DNA of 64,000 nucleotides from positions 1 through 64,000 of the forward strand of contig CAJTYA010000008.1 of assembly GCA_910583985.1 (NCBI GenBank). Direction: 5' to 3'. The stretch is from an uncultured Alistipes sp. GTDB taxonomy: Bacteria; Bacteroidota; Bacteroidia; Bacteroidales; Rikenellaceae. The position numbers and the translations under genes were made by a program. Positions 36,034 through 44,743 of this stretch are shown here, piece by piece. Each line of letters starts with the position of its first letter. The stretch's first letter is position 1. Below the pieces are notes generated by a model. That model was not told the DNA's origin. It saw nothing but the letters and a program-made list of their open reading frames with translations, and ran no database searches.

Positions 36034-38376
36034 CTATTGTACGGCGATCAGTTTGTGGTCGCCGCCTTTGACGTCGAAGGCGAGGTGCAGGTCGCTGGGC
36101 TGCGTCTTGCAGAATTTCGCCGCCTTGTTCTTGACGGGACGTCCGTCTTTCCATACCGTCGATCCGTCGATCTTCACTTCGCGGACGCCCTCTTTCGGCG
36201 CTCCGATGACCCCTTGGGCTTCGAGCGGCATGCGGACGTTCAGCGTGAAAACGTTCGCGCTCCGTTCGAACGACGATTCTACCTTTCCCACCGGCGTAAG
36301 CGTCGAGGCTTTCGCGTGCGACAGCCCGGCGGGGTGCGGTAGGATGCCGACCGTGCGGTAGGCCGCTTCCAAGGGGCGGATGCCGCAGATGTATTGCGCC
36401 GCGATGGTCAGTCCTCCGCCGCTCCATGCGTGGTTGACGGAGCCGCCCCCGAATCCTTCCGCACCGATGCCCCATCCCTCGAACAGCGTCGTGAAGCGGT
36501 CGTCTTCGACCATGCGTGCGAACCGCCTGTTGTGACGGGCGAGCCCTTCGGCTCCGTAACCCATCTGCACGAGCGCTTCGAACACGTATTTCTCCATATA
36601 CGGACTGGCGTGCTCTTCGGTGAGCAGTACGCGGCGGATGGCTTCGTACTTGTCCTTGTCGGCCAGACCTGACACGACGGCCAGCGCATGGATGCGGTCG
36701 TCCGTCGCGTTCTTGTACTGTGGATCGCGGTATTCGGTTCCGGTCCAGAAATGGCTGTTGAACGCCTGTTTGAGCGCGGCCATTTCGTCGGCGTATTTTT
36801 TCGCGTCCTCTTTCTTGTTCAGCGTCAGGGCGGTGTTGTACATGCCCTTGATCATCATGTAGTACCAGCAGTTCTGCAACGGCACGATGTCGATGTCGGT
36901 GCCCCAGTCGCCCCAGTTCCATCCTCCCTCGCGGAGCTGCATCGTCCCCTTGTCGCCCTTTTTCCACAGCGCGATGTAACGCTGTACGGCGGGATAGAGG
37001 TCTTCGAGCGTCTGTTTGTCGCCCGTGTAGAGGTAATAGTTCCACAGTCCGTAGTAACCCAGCGAGGCCATGACCTGTCCGGGCAGTTCCTTGTCCCAGT
37101 TCGACGAGGGTACAGGGGCGTAGATCACGCCGTCGGGCTTCTGCCATCCGGCCAGGTCGTGCAGCCATTTGCGTGTCAGCAGTGCGGCCGATTCCGACAG
37201 CACGTAGAACGCTTCGCCCGATTCGTTCACCGCATCGCCGGTCCATTGCGAACGCTCGCGGTCCGGACAGTCCATGTAGGTGTCGCGCATCGTCACGTAG
37301 AGCGTGCGGAGGGCCTTGCCCCAGAACTTGTTATAGAGCGGGTCGGAACATTCGAATGTGCCCGTGAAGTCTGTGTCGTAACCCGTTTCGCGGAACTTCA
37401 CCGCTTCCACTTCGGCGCCTTCGGGCAGGATGTAGTACATCTTGTGTCCGTTGAACCATCCCTTGTTCTCGTATTCCTGCAATCCCTCGCGGGTGATGTA
37501 GGCGCACCGCAGGTAGTTGTCGCCCCCGTTGTAGACCAGATAGTTGTCGGTCATGATCTGCACCGTGTCGCCCGCCGAGGAGGTTTTGAGGCGGATGTAG
37601 GGCGTGAAATGTCCGTTGTAGGGCAGTTTGCAGATCAGCGAGTCGCCGCTCCGGATACAAGATTCGTAGTCGCGCAGTTCGCCGATGCGCCACAGCGGGA
37701 TGGGGCGCTTGACTAACTTGTTCCACGGCTGGCTGCCGGCCGGTCCGTTTTCCACGGCTTGGGGCATGTAGCTGTCATCGTAGCCGGGCGTGTGCCATGC
37801 TTCGTTCTTTTTGCGGCCGTCGTAGAGGATGTTCGATTCGGCCAGACGCATGTTGGGCATCGGCGGCGGGCAGGTGCCGTAGGCGGCGTTGGCCTCGCAC
37901 TTCCACGTGTCGTCGCTCAGGATGTCGAAGTCGGAGGTCTGGCAGTCGAAGATCAGCCCCGCCTTGCCGCTGTCGTTGTGGGCGAACGACGGCCGGCCGA
38001 AATACCACAGCAGCACGGCGATCGTGTTCTTGCCTCGGACCAGATAGGGCGCCAGCTCCACTTCGTCGTAGTACGTGTCGTTCGGGTTGGGGCCCCGTTT
38101 GAGGCCGCCTTCGAAGACGACCAGCCGGCCGTTGATCCACAGCCAGTATTTGCTGTCGGCTCCGATCTTGGCCTTGACGGAGGTGGGCAGCGAGGGCAGG
38201 TCCACCGTCTTGCGGAAGTTGAGCCACGTATTGGGTTTCTCGCGCGTGGCGCCCGAACTGATCCACCGGGCTTTCCACCGCACTTGCCCCTCGTCTTCGC
38301 GTACGGATGCGCACGAGGGCGCTGCCGAAGCGAAGACCAAAAGGATCGTCAGCAGCGAAAGGAATGATTTTTTCAT
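36034..38376 (-). CDS. Alpha-L-rhamnosidase-like glycoside hydrolase (GH78 type)
   Basis: A 780-residue exported protein (signal MKKSFLSLLTILLVFASAAPS). The N-terminal beta-sandwich domains (about 30-330) carry 'YWLWINGRLVVFEG', as in rhamnosidase carbohydrate-binding parts. The (alpha/alpha)6 barrel (about 350-690) has the signature 'DTYMDCPDRERSQWTGDA' (C370-P-D-R-E-R), which in GH78 lies near the catalytic acid, and 'GGGSVNHAWSGG'. The C-terminal sandwich runs from about 690. GH78 enzymes remove terminal alpha-L-rhamnose by inversion from pectin and plant glycosides. It is monocistronic; no SusC/SusD pair is nearby, so it is an orphan enzyme, not part of a full utilisation locus. Confidence 0.9.
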   Translation of the reverse strand: MKKSFLSLLTILLVFASAAPSCASVREDEGQVRWKARWISSGATREKPNTWLNFRKTVDLPSLPTSVKAKIGADSKYWLWINGRLVVFEGGLKRGPNPNDTYYDEVELAPYLVRGKNTIAVLLWYFGRPSFAHNDSGKAGLIFDCQTSDFDILSDDTWKCEANAAYGTCPPPMPNMRLAESNILYDGRKKNEAWHTPGYDDSYMPQAVENGPAGSQPWNKLVKRPIPLWRIGELRDYESCIRSGDSLICKLPYNGHFTPYIRLKTSSAGDTVQIMTDNYLVYNGGDNYLRCAYITREGLQEYENKGWFNGHKMYYILPEGAEVEAVKFRETGYDTDFTGTFECSDPLYNKFWGKALRTLYVTMRDTYMDCPDRERSQWTGDAVNESGEAFYVLSESAALLTRKWLHDLAGWQKPDGVIYAPVPSSNWDKELPGQVMASLGYYGLWNYYLYTGDKQTLEDLYPAVQRYIALWKKGDKGTMQLREGGWNWGDWGTDIDIVPLQNCWYYMMIKGMYNTALTLNKKEDAKKYADEMAALKQAFNSHFWTGTEYRDPQYKNATDDRIHALAVVSGLADKDKYEAIRRVLLTEEHASPYMEKYVFEALVQMGYGAEGLARHNRRFARMVEDDRFTTLFEGWGIGAEGFGGGSVNHAWSGGGLTIAAQYICGIRPLEAAYRTVGILPHPAGLSHAKASTLTPVGKVESSFERSANVFTLNVRMPLEAQGVIGAPKEGVREVKIDGSTVWKDGRPVKNKAAKFCKTQPSDLHLAFDVKGGDHKLIAVQ

Positions 38377-38414
38377 GGTTGTCGCGGGTTTTTCAGGTTG
38401 TCGTTCTTATACGG

Positions 38415-38445
38415 CGATTTCCGGAGAGAGCGTCCCCGGAAATCG
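38415..38445 (-). terminator. Hairpin after the NYN gene
   Basis: Stem CGATTTCCGG / CCGGAAATCG with an 11-base loop, 38 bp after the stop at 38484 and just upstream of the GH78 gene. No T-run on the minus strand, so termination is uncertain. Confidence 0.4.
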
Positions 38446-38483
38446 TTCCGTTCTTATTTATATGGTCTCTCCGACGAGCCGTC

Positions 38484-39407
38484 TCAGGCTTCGGCGCGCT
38501 CCCTGCGGCGTTCGGCCGCTTCGGCGGGCGTGAGTTTGCGGACGTTTTTGGCCACGTCCTGCTTCTGCTGGTTCTGCTCGATGGTGAACTCGACCGGATC
38601 GCCCACGTTCAGGTCGCCGAATTCGCCGTTGACGTCCTGATAGTGGAAAAACAGGTTGTTGTTCGGATAGCGGATGAATCCGAAACCGTTTTTCAGGCTG
38701 AGAATTTCGCTCGTCTCGAACGTTTTTTCGCGGTGGTTCTGCCGGCTGTGGTCGGCGGCGACGAACATCTCCTCGATCAGCGGGTTGTCCTGCCTTACGC
38801 CGCAGTTGATCACGTCGTGCATGGCGACGGGATAGGTCGCCAGCGAAAGCAGCTCGTGCGAGGTCTTGGTCACCATCTTCACGCCGTCGTCGTTCACGTA
38901 TTCGAATTCCCAGCTCAGCAGCATGATGCGTACCCCCAATGCGGTGAGCTTTCTCAGCAGGGGAGTGTAGTCGGTATCCGAAACGATGAGCACCACCACG
39001 TCGAGCCGGTCGCGGAGGGCCAGTTCGAAGGCTTCGAGCGACAGCCATACGTCCACGCCGCGCTCCTCTTTTTTACCCAGCAGATTGCGCAGCGGAAGAT
39101 AGTGGGGGTGTATGCCTTCGGACATCAGGATGTCGTCGAATACGCGGTCGTTGTAGAGCTGGTTGCCGCGCTGGGCCGCTTCGGCCGCGTTGAGCCGGCC
39201 TCTGAAATAGTGGGCCTCGGCGATGCGGCACCGCTGCGGGGCGACGCCCTCCTCCTCGGCTACACGGTGACAGATGAAATTATGCAATCCTCCCAAGCTG
39301 AGGCGTCTGCGGACGGGATGGATATAATTGTAATAATTCGACGCATGCAGGAGGAAGTTTCCGTCGTAGAATACTCCTATCCTGCGCGATTCAAGGGGTG
39401 AACTCAT
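38484..39407 (-). CDS. NYN domain protein with C-terminal cold-shock-like domain
   Basis: A 307-residue cytoplasmic protein. Residues about 8-190 are an NYN/LabA-like PIN-fold domain with 'GVFYDGNFL' (D15), 'GVDVWLSLEAFELA' and 'LIVSDTDYTPLLRKL', the acidic residues expected of a metal-dependent RNase. Residues about 230-295 resemble a cold-shock/S1-like OB fold ('LSLKNGFGFIRYPNNNLFFH'), which would bind single-stranded RNA. The combination suggests a ribonuclease guided by its own RNA-binding domain. The tail is Glu/Arg/Ala rich. Its promoter is divergent from the operon beginning at 39755. Confidence 0.88.
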   Translation of the reverse strand: MSSPLESRRIGVFYDGNFLLHASNYYNYIHPVRRRLSLGGLHNFICHRVAEEEGVAPQRCRIAEAHYFRGRLNAAEAAQRGNQLYNDRVFDDILMSEGIHPHYLPLRNLLGKKEERGVDVWLSLEAFELALRDRLDVVVLIVSDTDYTPLLRKLTALGVRIMLLSWEFEYVNDDGVKMVTKTSHELLSLATYPVAMHDVINCGVRQDNPLIEEMFVAADHSRQNHREKTFETSEILSLKNGFGFIRYPNNNLFFHYQDVNGEFGDLNVGDPVEFTIEQNQQKQDVAKNVRKLTPAEAAERRRERAEA

Positions 39408-39488
39408 GAATGGAATAAATTATCGTTATTTTATAATTACATGCCGGAATCATCCTGAATCCCGGCCGGTTCTGTCATAGCGTTGCTC

Positions 39489-39519
39489 CAAATGTAACAC
39501 TTTTTGGCGGAATGCGCAA
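39489..39519 (-). promoter_or_regulatory. Promoter for the NYN gene
   Basis: On the minus strand TTGC (39519-39516), 19 bp, then TACATTTG (39496-39489). Leader of about 75 nt. Confidence 0.6.
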
Positions 39520-39623
39520 TTATTTGTGCTGTTTTCGGCGGCAGACAGTGTTTTTTCGCTCTCCTTGTCATCCCTCGTACAGTTCTTTCCCTTTCGGAAA
39601 GTTTTGGAAAACGGACGGAGGCA

Positions 39624-39654
39624 CTTGCAATGACGGACATAAATCTTAACTTTG
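39624..39654 (+). promoter_or_regulatory. Promoter of the six-gene operon 39755-45751
   Basis: CTTG (39624-39627), 19 bp, then TAACTTTG (39647-39654), a perfect -7 box. Start of transcription near 39661, about 94 nt before the first ATG. Confidence 0.65.
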
Positions 39655-39754
39655 AAAAAAATTTTGCCCTTATTGTTCGAAGGTACTTTCCGTTCGCCCC
39701 GCCGGGTCGGACGGACAAGGAAAAACGAAACGGAATTTTTAAAACGAACCGGTC

Positions 39755-40894
39755 ATGGAAGTGAAAAAACTGATGGATGAGCTCGACCGTCTCCGCGCGA
39801 TTGTCGCCGGCTGGCAGCATGTCGTGGCGGTGGAAAGGATCGAGCGCGATATGGCATTGGATAAACTCAAGGCGCTGTACGAAGACATTTCGTTCGGCAG
39901 CCGTACCGTTTCCGAGAACGTCGCTCCGCAAGGGGCGGCTGCAGCGGGAGCGGCTGCGGAGACGCCTGCTGCGGCGGAGTGTCCTCCGGAATCGGAAAAG
40001 GTGCCTGCCGCCCCTGTTGCCCCCGAAGCGCACGGGGCCGTGCCGCCCGCCGCCGCATCCGTTGCGCAGCCCGTTGCTGTGCAAACCGTTGCCGAACAGG
40101 TCTGTTCCGCGCCGGCGGCCGCTGTTCCGGCGGCCGGCCGAATCGAGGTCGCCCCGCTGGCCGGGGCGGAAATTCCTTCCGTAGGTGCGGCAGGAACACC
40201 GGAGGCGCTCGTTCCCGGAACGGGTACGGCGCAGGCTCCCTGTCCGGCTCCCGTCGGAGAGGAAGCGCCCGTCCCGGTGCCGGATACCGATTTCGGGACC
40301 GAGGCCGGGACGCCGTCCTTGTCGGCTTCCGCATTCGAGCAGAAGCTCTTCGACGACGAGCGGATGACCCGCATCCGGATGGACAAGCAGGTGATTCTGT
40401 CGTTGTACGGCGACGCTCCGGTCGCTCCCGTCGTCGCTGCGCCTTCCGCTCCGGTACCCTCTCCGGCGCCCGCGGTTCCCGTCGGGGAGCCCCGTCCTCT
40501 CGAAGAGGCTTACGAAAACATTCCGATGCCTTCCGCAGCCGTTTCGGCGGCCGAGGGACATCGCAAGGTGCTGGGCGAGGTGATCGTGCCCGGCGGCGAG
40601 GCGATGAACGACGTGCTGGGCCGGCAGACGGCTCACGAGGACGTGGCCTCGCGCCTTCAGTCGCGGGGGCTGACGGGCGATCTGCGGCACAGCATCGGCA
40701 TCAACGACCGTTTCATGTTGATCCGCAACCTGTTCGACGGCGACAGCGAGGCCTATGCCGACATGATCGCCCGGCTGGACGCATTCGCCGATCTGGACGA
40801 GGCGCTGCTGTTCCTTCAGGAGAACTATCGCTGGGACCCGGATAACGAGGGGCTGCAACTGCTCGTCGATCTGCTCGAACGCAAGTTGGGATAA
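39755..40894 (+). CDS. Ala/Pro-rich protein with conserved C-terminal helical domain
   Basis: A 379-residue cytoplasmic protein, function unknown. Residues 1-45 form a coiled coil (MEVKKLMDELDRLRAIVAGW). Residues about 50-185 and 225-260 are low-complexity Ala/Pro/Val/Glu linkers. A conserved C-terminal part (about 305-379), 'DLRHSIGINDRFMLIRNLFD' followed by 'ALLFLQENYRWDPDNE', occurs at the end of many Bacteroidota proteins (from memory). The layout of coiled coil, flexible linker and globular end suggests a tether or scaffold. It is the first gene of the operon, 17 bp before rsmI. Confidence 0.8.
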   Translation: MEVKKLMDELDRLRAIVAGWQHVVAVERIERDMALDKLKALYEDISFGSRTVSENVAPQGAAAAGAAAETPAAAECPPESEKVPAAPVAPEAHGAVPPAAASVAQPVAVQTVAEQVCSAPAAAVPAAGRIEVAPLAGAEIPSVGAAGTPEALVPGTGTAQAPCPAPVGEEAPVPVPDTDFGTEAGTPSLSASAFEQKLFDDERMTRIRMDKQVILSLYGDAPVAPVVAAPSAPVPSPAPAVPVGEPRPLEEAYENIPMPSAAVSAAEGHRKVLGEVIVPGGEAMNDVLGRQTAHEDVASRLQSRGLTGDLRHSIGINDRFMLIRNLFDGDSEAYADMIARLDAFADLDEALLFLQENYRWDPDNEGLQLLVDLLERKLG

Positions 40895-40911
40895 AACTGT
40901 CGAGACCGCAC

Positions 40912-41637
40912 ATGGCCAAGCTCTATCTTGTTCCCACGCCCATCGGCAATCTGGACGACATCACGCTCCGGGCCGTCAGGGTGCTCTCCGAGGCCGATAC
41001 GATTCTGGCCGAGGACACGCGGACGACGCAGGTGCTGCTCCGGCATCTGGGCATCGAGAAAAAAATGCGGAGCCACCACAAGTTCAACGAACACGCCACG
41101 GTCGAAGCCGTGGCCGCCTCCATCGAGGCCGGAGAAACCGTCGCGCTGGTTTCCGACGCCGGGACGCCGGGTATTTCCGATCCGGGGTTCCTGCTGGTGC
41201 GCACCTGCATCGGGCGGGGGATCGACGTCGAGACGCTGCCCGGAGCGACGGCTTTCGTACCGGCGCTCGTGGATAGTGGGTTTCCCTGCGACCGGTTCTG
41301 TTTCGAGGGCTTCCTGCCTCCGAAAAAGGGCCGCACCAAACGGCTCGACCGGCTGCGGGACGAGGAGCGGACGATGATTTTCTACGAGTCGCCCTACCGG
41401 CTGGTCCGGACGCTGACCCAGTTCGCCGAGGTTTTCGGCCCCGACCGTCCCGTCTCCGTGGCCCGCGAGCTGACCAAGAGGTTCGAGGAAAACGTGCGGG
41501 GTACGCTGGGCGAAGTCGCGCGGCATTTTGCGGCGCACGAGCCCAAGGGCGAGATCGTCGTCGTCGTGGGCGGCAAACCTGCGCGGGGCAAAGGTGCCGA
41601 CACGGCGGAACCGGACGACGAGGAACGATTAAGGTAA
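40912..41637 (+). CDS. rsmI: 16S rRNA (cytidine1402-2'-O)-methyltransferase
   Basis: A 241-residue TP-methylase-fold enzyme that adds the 2'-O-methyl group to C1402 in the decoding centre of 16S rRNA using S-adenosylmethionine. Signatures: 'LYLVPTPIGNLDDITLRA', 'AEDTRTTQVLL', 'LVSDAGTPGISDPG' and 'GATAFVPALVDSGFP'. The length is at the short end of the family and the charged C-terminal tail (DTAEPDDEERLR) is not conserved. It starts 17 bp after the preceding gene and ends 4 bp before the DUF389 gene. Confidence 0.97.
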   Translation: MAKLYLVPTPIGNLDDITLRAVRVLSEADTILAEDTRTTQVLLRHLGIEKKMRSHHKFNEHATVEAVAASIEAGETVALVSDAGTPGISDPGFLLVRTCIGRGIDVETLPGATAFVPALVDSGFPCDRFCFEGFLPPKKGRTKRLDRLRDEERTMIFYESPYRLVRTLTQFAEVFGPDRPVSVARELTKRFEENVRGTLGEVARHFAAHEPKGEIVVVVGGKPARGKGADTAEPDDEERLR

Positions 41638-41641
41638 TCTT

Positions 41642-43015
41642 ATGGAAAAACACGGAAAATCTATGGACAGTACGGCGCATCGCGGCTTTTCGTGGCACGC
41701 GTTGGGCCGTTTCCTCCACGAGCGGTTCGATTTGCAGGCCGACGGAGCGGACCAGCGGGAGGTGGAGGAAAACATCTGCCGGGGCGCGGAGTTCCGGGGC
41801 ATGAATCTGTGGGTGCTCATCTTCGCCACGTTCGTGGCCTCGTTGGGGCTCAATGTCAATTCCACGGCCGTCATCATCGGCGCCATGCTGATCTCTCCGC
41901 TCATGGGGCCCATCATGGGCATGGGCTTTTCGGTGGGCATCAGCGATTTCGATCTGCTGAAGCGCTCGTTGCGGAACTTCGGCTTCATGGTGCTCGTGAG
42001 CATTCTCACCTCCACGTTCTACTTCTTCGTCTCTCCGCTGAGCGGCGCGCAGAGCGAACTGCTGGCCCGGACCGTGCCGACGACCTACGACGTGCTGATC
42101 GCCTTTTTCGGCGGACTGGCCGGCATCGTGGCCCAGTCGCGCAAGGACCGCACCTCGACGGTCGTTCCGGGCGTGGCCATCGCCACGGCCCTGATGCCTC
42201 CGCTCTGTACGGCGGGCTACGGGCTGGCCACATGGCAGCTTCAGTATTTCATCGGGGCGTTCTATCTCTTTTTCATCAATACGGTGTTCATCGCGCTGGC
42301 GACCTATGTCGTCGTGCGCTTTCTCAAATACCGCAAGAAAACGTTCGTCGACAAGGCCCGCGAGCGCCGGGTCCAGCGTTCGATGGTGGCCATCATGCTG
42401 GTGGCCGTCGTGCCCAGCGTGTTCGTCGGCTACCGGATCGTTAAGCGCAGCTACTTCGAGGCTTCGGCCGGCCGCTACGTGCAGACGGTCTTTCAGTTCC
42501 CGAAGGCCAAGGTCATCGACTTCCAGTGCGAGTATACGCCCGACAGCAGCCGCATCGAAGTCTTTCTGATCGGCGAGCCCATTTCGGAGGAGGTCATCGA
42601 CAACGCCCGTCTGCAACTCGAAGGGTACGGATTGGCCGCGACGAGGCTCGTCGTGCGGCAGAGCGGCGAGAGCGAGATGCTCGACTTCCGGTCGTTGCAA
42701 TACGATTACCGGGAGCTGATCGACGAGAAGAACCGCCGCCTGTCCGAACTCGAAAAACGGGTCGCCGCCTACACGACCGATACGCTCGCCGCGGCCGACA
42801 TCGCCCGCGAGATGCGGACGCTGGTACCCTCGTTGCAGGAAGTGTCGCTCTCCCGCGCCGTCCGCTATCGCGATGCGGGGCGGCCGGACACGGTCGTCAT
42901 CTGCGTGATGAAGACGACGGGTCGTCGGGCGCTTCCCGCCGCCGAACGCAGCCGGGTCGAACAGTGGTTGCGGACGCGGACCAAAACGGATAGTCTGAAA
43001 TTATATACGGAATAG
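41642..43015 (+). CDS. DUF389 (TIGR00341-type) membrane protein
   Basis: A 457-residue protein. A short N-terminal cytoplasmic part is followed by the DUF389 membrane domain (about 55-245) with six hydrophobic segments and the family signatures 'NSTAVIIGAMLISPLMGPIMG' (within residues about 78-97) and 'PGVAIATALMPPLCTAGYG'. After another membrane helix (about 255-275) comes a soluble C-terminal domain with a coiled-coil stretch. The function of DUF389 proteins is unknown; a channel or transporter has been suggested. An alternative start at 41663 is possible. It sits 4 bp after rsmI and 6 bp before the phosphatase gene. Confidence 0.9.
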   Translation: MEKHGKSMDSTAHRGFSWHALGRFLHERFDLQADGADQREVEENICRGAEFRGMNLWVLIFATFVASLGLNVNSTAVIIGAMLISPLMGPIMGMGFSVGISDFDLLKRSLRNFGFMVLVSILTSTFYFFVSPLSGAQSELLARTVPTTYDVLIAFFGGLAGIVAQSRKDRTSTVVPGVAIATALMPPLCTAGYGLATWQLQYFIGAFYLFFINTVFIALATYVVVRFLKYRKKTFVDKARERRVQRSMVAIMLVAVVPSVFVGYRIVKRSYFEASAGRYVQTVFQFPKAKVIDFQCEYTPDSSRIEVFLIGEPISEEVIDNARLQLEGYGLAATRLVVRQSGESEMLDFRSLQYDYRELIDEKNRRLSELEKRVAAYTTDTLAAADIAREMRTLVPSLQEVSLSRAVRYRDAGRPDTVVICVMKTTGRRALPAAERSRVEQWLRTRTKTDSLKLYTE

Positions 43016-43021
43016 ATAAAG

Positions 43022-43804
43022 ATGGATTACAGATCGGTTTGTCTGGAAATGTGCGATATCGCCCGACGGGCGGGCCGTTTCATCGCCGAGCAGCGCGAGA
43101 CTTTCTCCCTGTCGGACGTGGAGTTCAAGGGGGAACAGAACTTGGTTTCCTATGTCGATAAGGAGGCCGAACGGATGGTGACCGGCGAACTGGCCGCCCT
43201 GTTGCCCGAAGCGGGATTCGTCACCGAGGAGGGAACGGTCGCCTCCGATACGGAAAAACCGCTCGTGTGGATCGTCGATCCGCTCGACGGAACGACCAAT
43301 TTCATCCACGGTCTCTCGCCCTATTGCGTCAGCCTCGCACTCTGCGAAGAGGGCGAGCCTGTGGCGGGCGTCGTCTACGAGGTGACGCGCGACGAGATGT
43401 TCTATGCGTGGCGCGGGTCGTATGCCTACCTTAACGGGCAGCGCATCGAGGTGTCGAAGGTCGGCTCGCTTTCGCGTGCGTTGATCGCCGTGGGGTTCGC
43501 CTACGGCGAGCTGTCGCGTTCGGACGGGTTCGTAGACAGCCTCGTCCGTTTCCAGAACACGACCAACGGCATCCGGCGGTTGGGTTCGGCCGCCGCCGAT
43601 CTGGCCTATGTGGCCTGCGGCCGCTGCGACGCCTTCTACCAGCGCGGCCTTTCGCCTTGGGACGTGGCCGCCGGTGCGTTGATCGCCCAGCAGGCCGGGG
43701 CGCGGGTGACCGATTACCGGGGCGGGGAGAATTATATTTTCGGTCGGGAGATCATCGCCTGCTCTCCGCTGCTGTACGACGATTTTCAACGGGAGGTGCG
43801 ATGA
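43022..43804 (+). CDS. Inositol monophosphatase family protein
   Basis: A 260-residue metal-dependent phosphatase of the IMPase/SuhB/CysQ superfamily. The metal motif 'WIVDPLDGTTNF' supplies D86 and D89, an upstream Glu pair lies in 'FVTEEGT', and the C-terminal motif 'LSPWDVAAGALIAQQAG' supplies D214. It hydrolyses phosphate from inositol phosphate, PAP or a related small molecule; the subclass cannot be settled by eye, though the GTTNFIHG form is closer to IMPase/SuhB. It overlaps the acyltransferase gene by ATGA. Confidence 0.92.
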   Translation: MDYRSVCLEMCDIARRAGRFIAEQRETFSLSDVEFKGEQNLVSYVDKEAERMVTGELAALLPEAGFVTEEGTVASDTEKPLVWIVDPLDGTTNFIHGLSPYCVSLALCEEGEPVAGVVYEVTRDEMFYAWRGSYAYLNGQRIEVSKVGSLSRALIAVGFAYGELSRSDGFVDSLVRFQNTTNGIRRLGSAAADLAYVACGRCDAFYQRGLSPWDVAAGALIAQQAGARVTDYRGGENYIFGREIIACSPLLYDDFQREVR

Positions 43805-44739
43805 GCGGACGCGGAGAGAAAATACAGTACGCGCTGCTCATGGGCGCCTGCCGCGTGGCGGGCCTGCTGCCCGATGCGGTGCTCTACGGCGGGTTGGCTC
43901 CGTTGATCTGTTTCGTGCTGCACCGCGCGGTGCGGTACCGGGTCGGCGTGGTCCGGTCCAATCTGGCCCATTCTTTCCCGGAAAAGAGCGAGGCGGAACG
44001 CCGCACGATCGAGCGGAAGTTCTACCGCCATCTGGCCGAAGTGTTCGTCGATACGGTCAAACTGGCCACCGTTTCGAAACGCGAGATCCTCGACCGCATG
44101 GTCTACCGCGACATCGGGGCGCACGAGGCGGCCGTGGAGGGCCGGAGCTGGATTTCGGCCATGTCCCACTACGGTTCGTGGGAGCTGACCATCAACTATG
44201 TCTGCCACACCGACCACCGGGTGCTGGCCGTGTACCGTCCGTTGCACAACGCCGTTTTCGACCGTTTCTACCGGACGGTCCGTGCCCGGTTCGGCACGCA
44301 GCCCGTGCCGATGAACGACATCCTCAAGGAGGCCCTGCGCTCGAAGCGCCCCGGCGAGCGGCCCGTGACGGTCGCCCTGATCGCCGACCAGACGCCGCCG
44401 TGGCACGAGATCAAGCGCTGGTACCGTTTCTTGGGACAGGACACGCCCTTTTTCTCCGGCATTGAGAAAATGGCGCTGCGGCTGAAGATGCCGGTCTATT
44501 TCATGTATATCCGCAAGGTCGCGCCGAGGCGTTACGAGGCCGAGTTCCACCGCCTCTACGACGGAAGCGAGGCGGTGGCCGAACACGAAATCACGGAACG
44601 TTATATCGGGCTGCTGGAGACGATGATCCGCGAGTCGCCGGAGCTGTGGATGTGGTCCCACCGGCGATGGAAGCACCGCAAGCCGGCCGACTACGATGCG
44701 GTGCACACGCCCGGCAAAGGCGTCTATAAAAAACAGTGA
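43801..44739 (+). CDS. LpxL-type lipid A acyltransferase family protein
   Basis: A 312-residue acyltransferase of the LpxL/LpxM (HtrB/MsbB) family, which adds secondary acyl chains to lipid A at the inner membrane. Seen: an N-terminal membrane segment (ALLMGACRVAGLLPDAVLYG), the catalytic HX4E motif 'SHYGSWE' (H123, E128), 'DQTPPWHE' and 'WMWSHRRWKHRKP', all typical. Bacteroidales usually have one or two such enzymes. It overlaps the phosphatase stop codon (ATGA) and is 4 bp before the GT2 gene. Confidence 0.93.
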   Translation: MSGRGEKIQYALLMGACRVAGLLPDAVLYGGLAPLICFVLHRAVRYRVGVVRSNLAHSFPEKSEAERRTIERKFYRHLAEVFVDTVKLATVSKREILDRMVYRDIGAHEAAVEGRSWISAMSHYGSWELTINYVCHTDHRVLAVYRPLHNAVFDRFYRTVRARFGTQPVPMNDILKEALRSKRPGERPVTVALIADQTPPWHEIKRWYRFLGQDTPFFSGIEKMALRLKMPVYFMYIRKVAPRRYEAEFHRLYDGSEAVAEHEITERYIGLLETMIRESPELWMWSHRRWKHRKPADYDAVHTPGKGVYKKQ

Positions 44740-44743
44740 AGCG

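Noticed and set aside
36034..38376. A polysaccharide utilisation locus around the GH78 and GH2 enzymes
   Set aside because: No SusC/SusD pair, no hybrid two-component or ECF-sigma regulator and no second enzyme adjoin these genes; they are single-gene units.
39437..40858. A 473-codon minus-strand frame with long Gly/Arg repeats
   Set aside because: It is the complement of the Ala/Pro-rich linker of the plus-strand gene at 39755, which has a consensus promoter and operon context.
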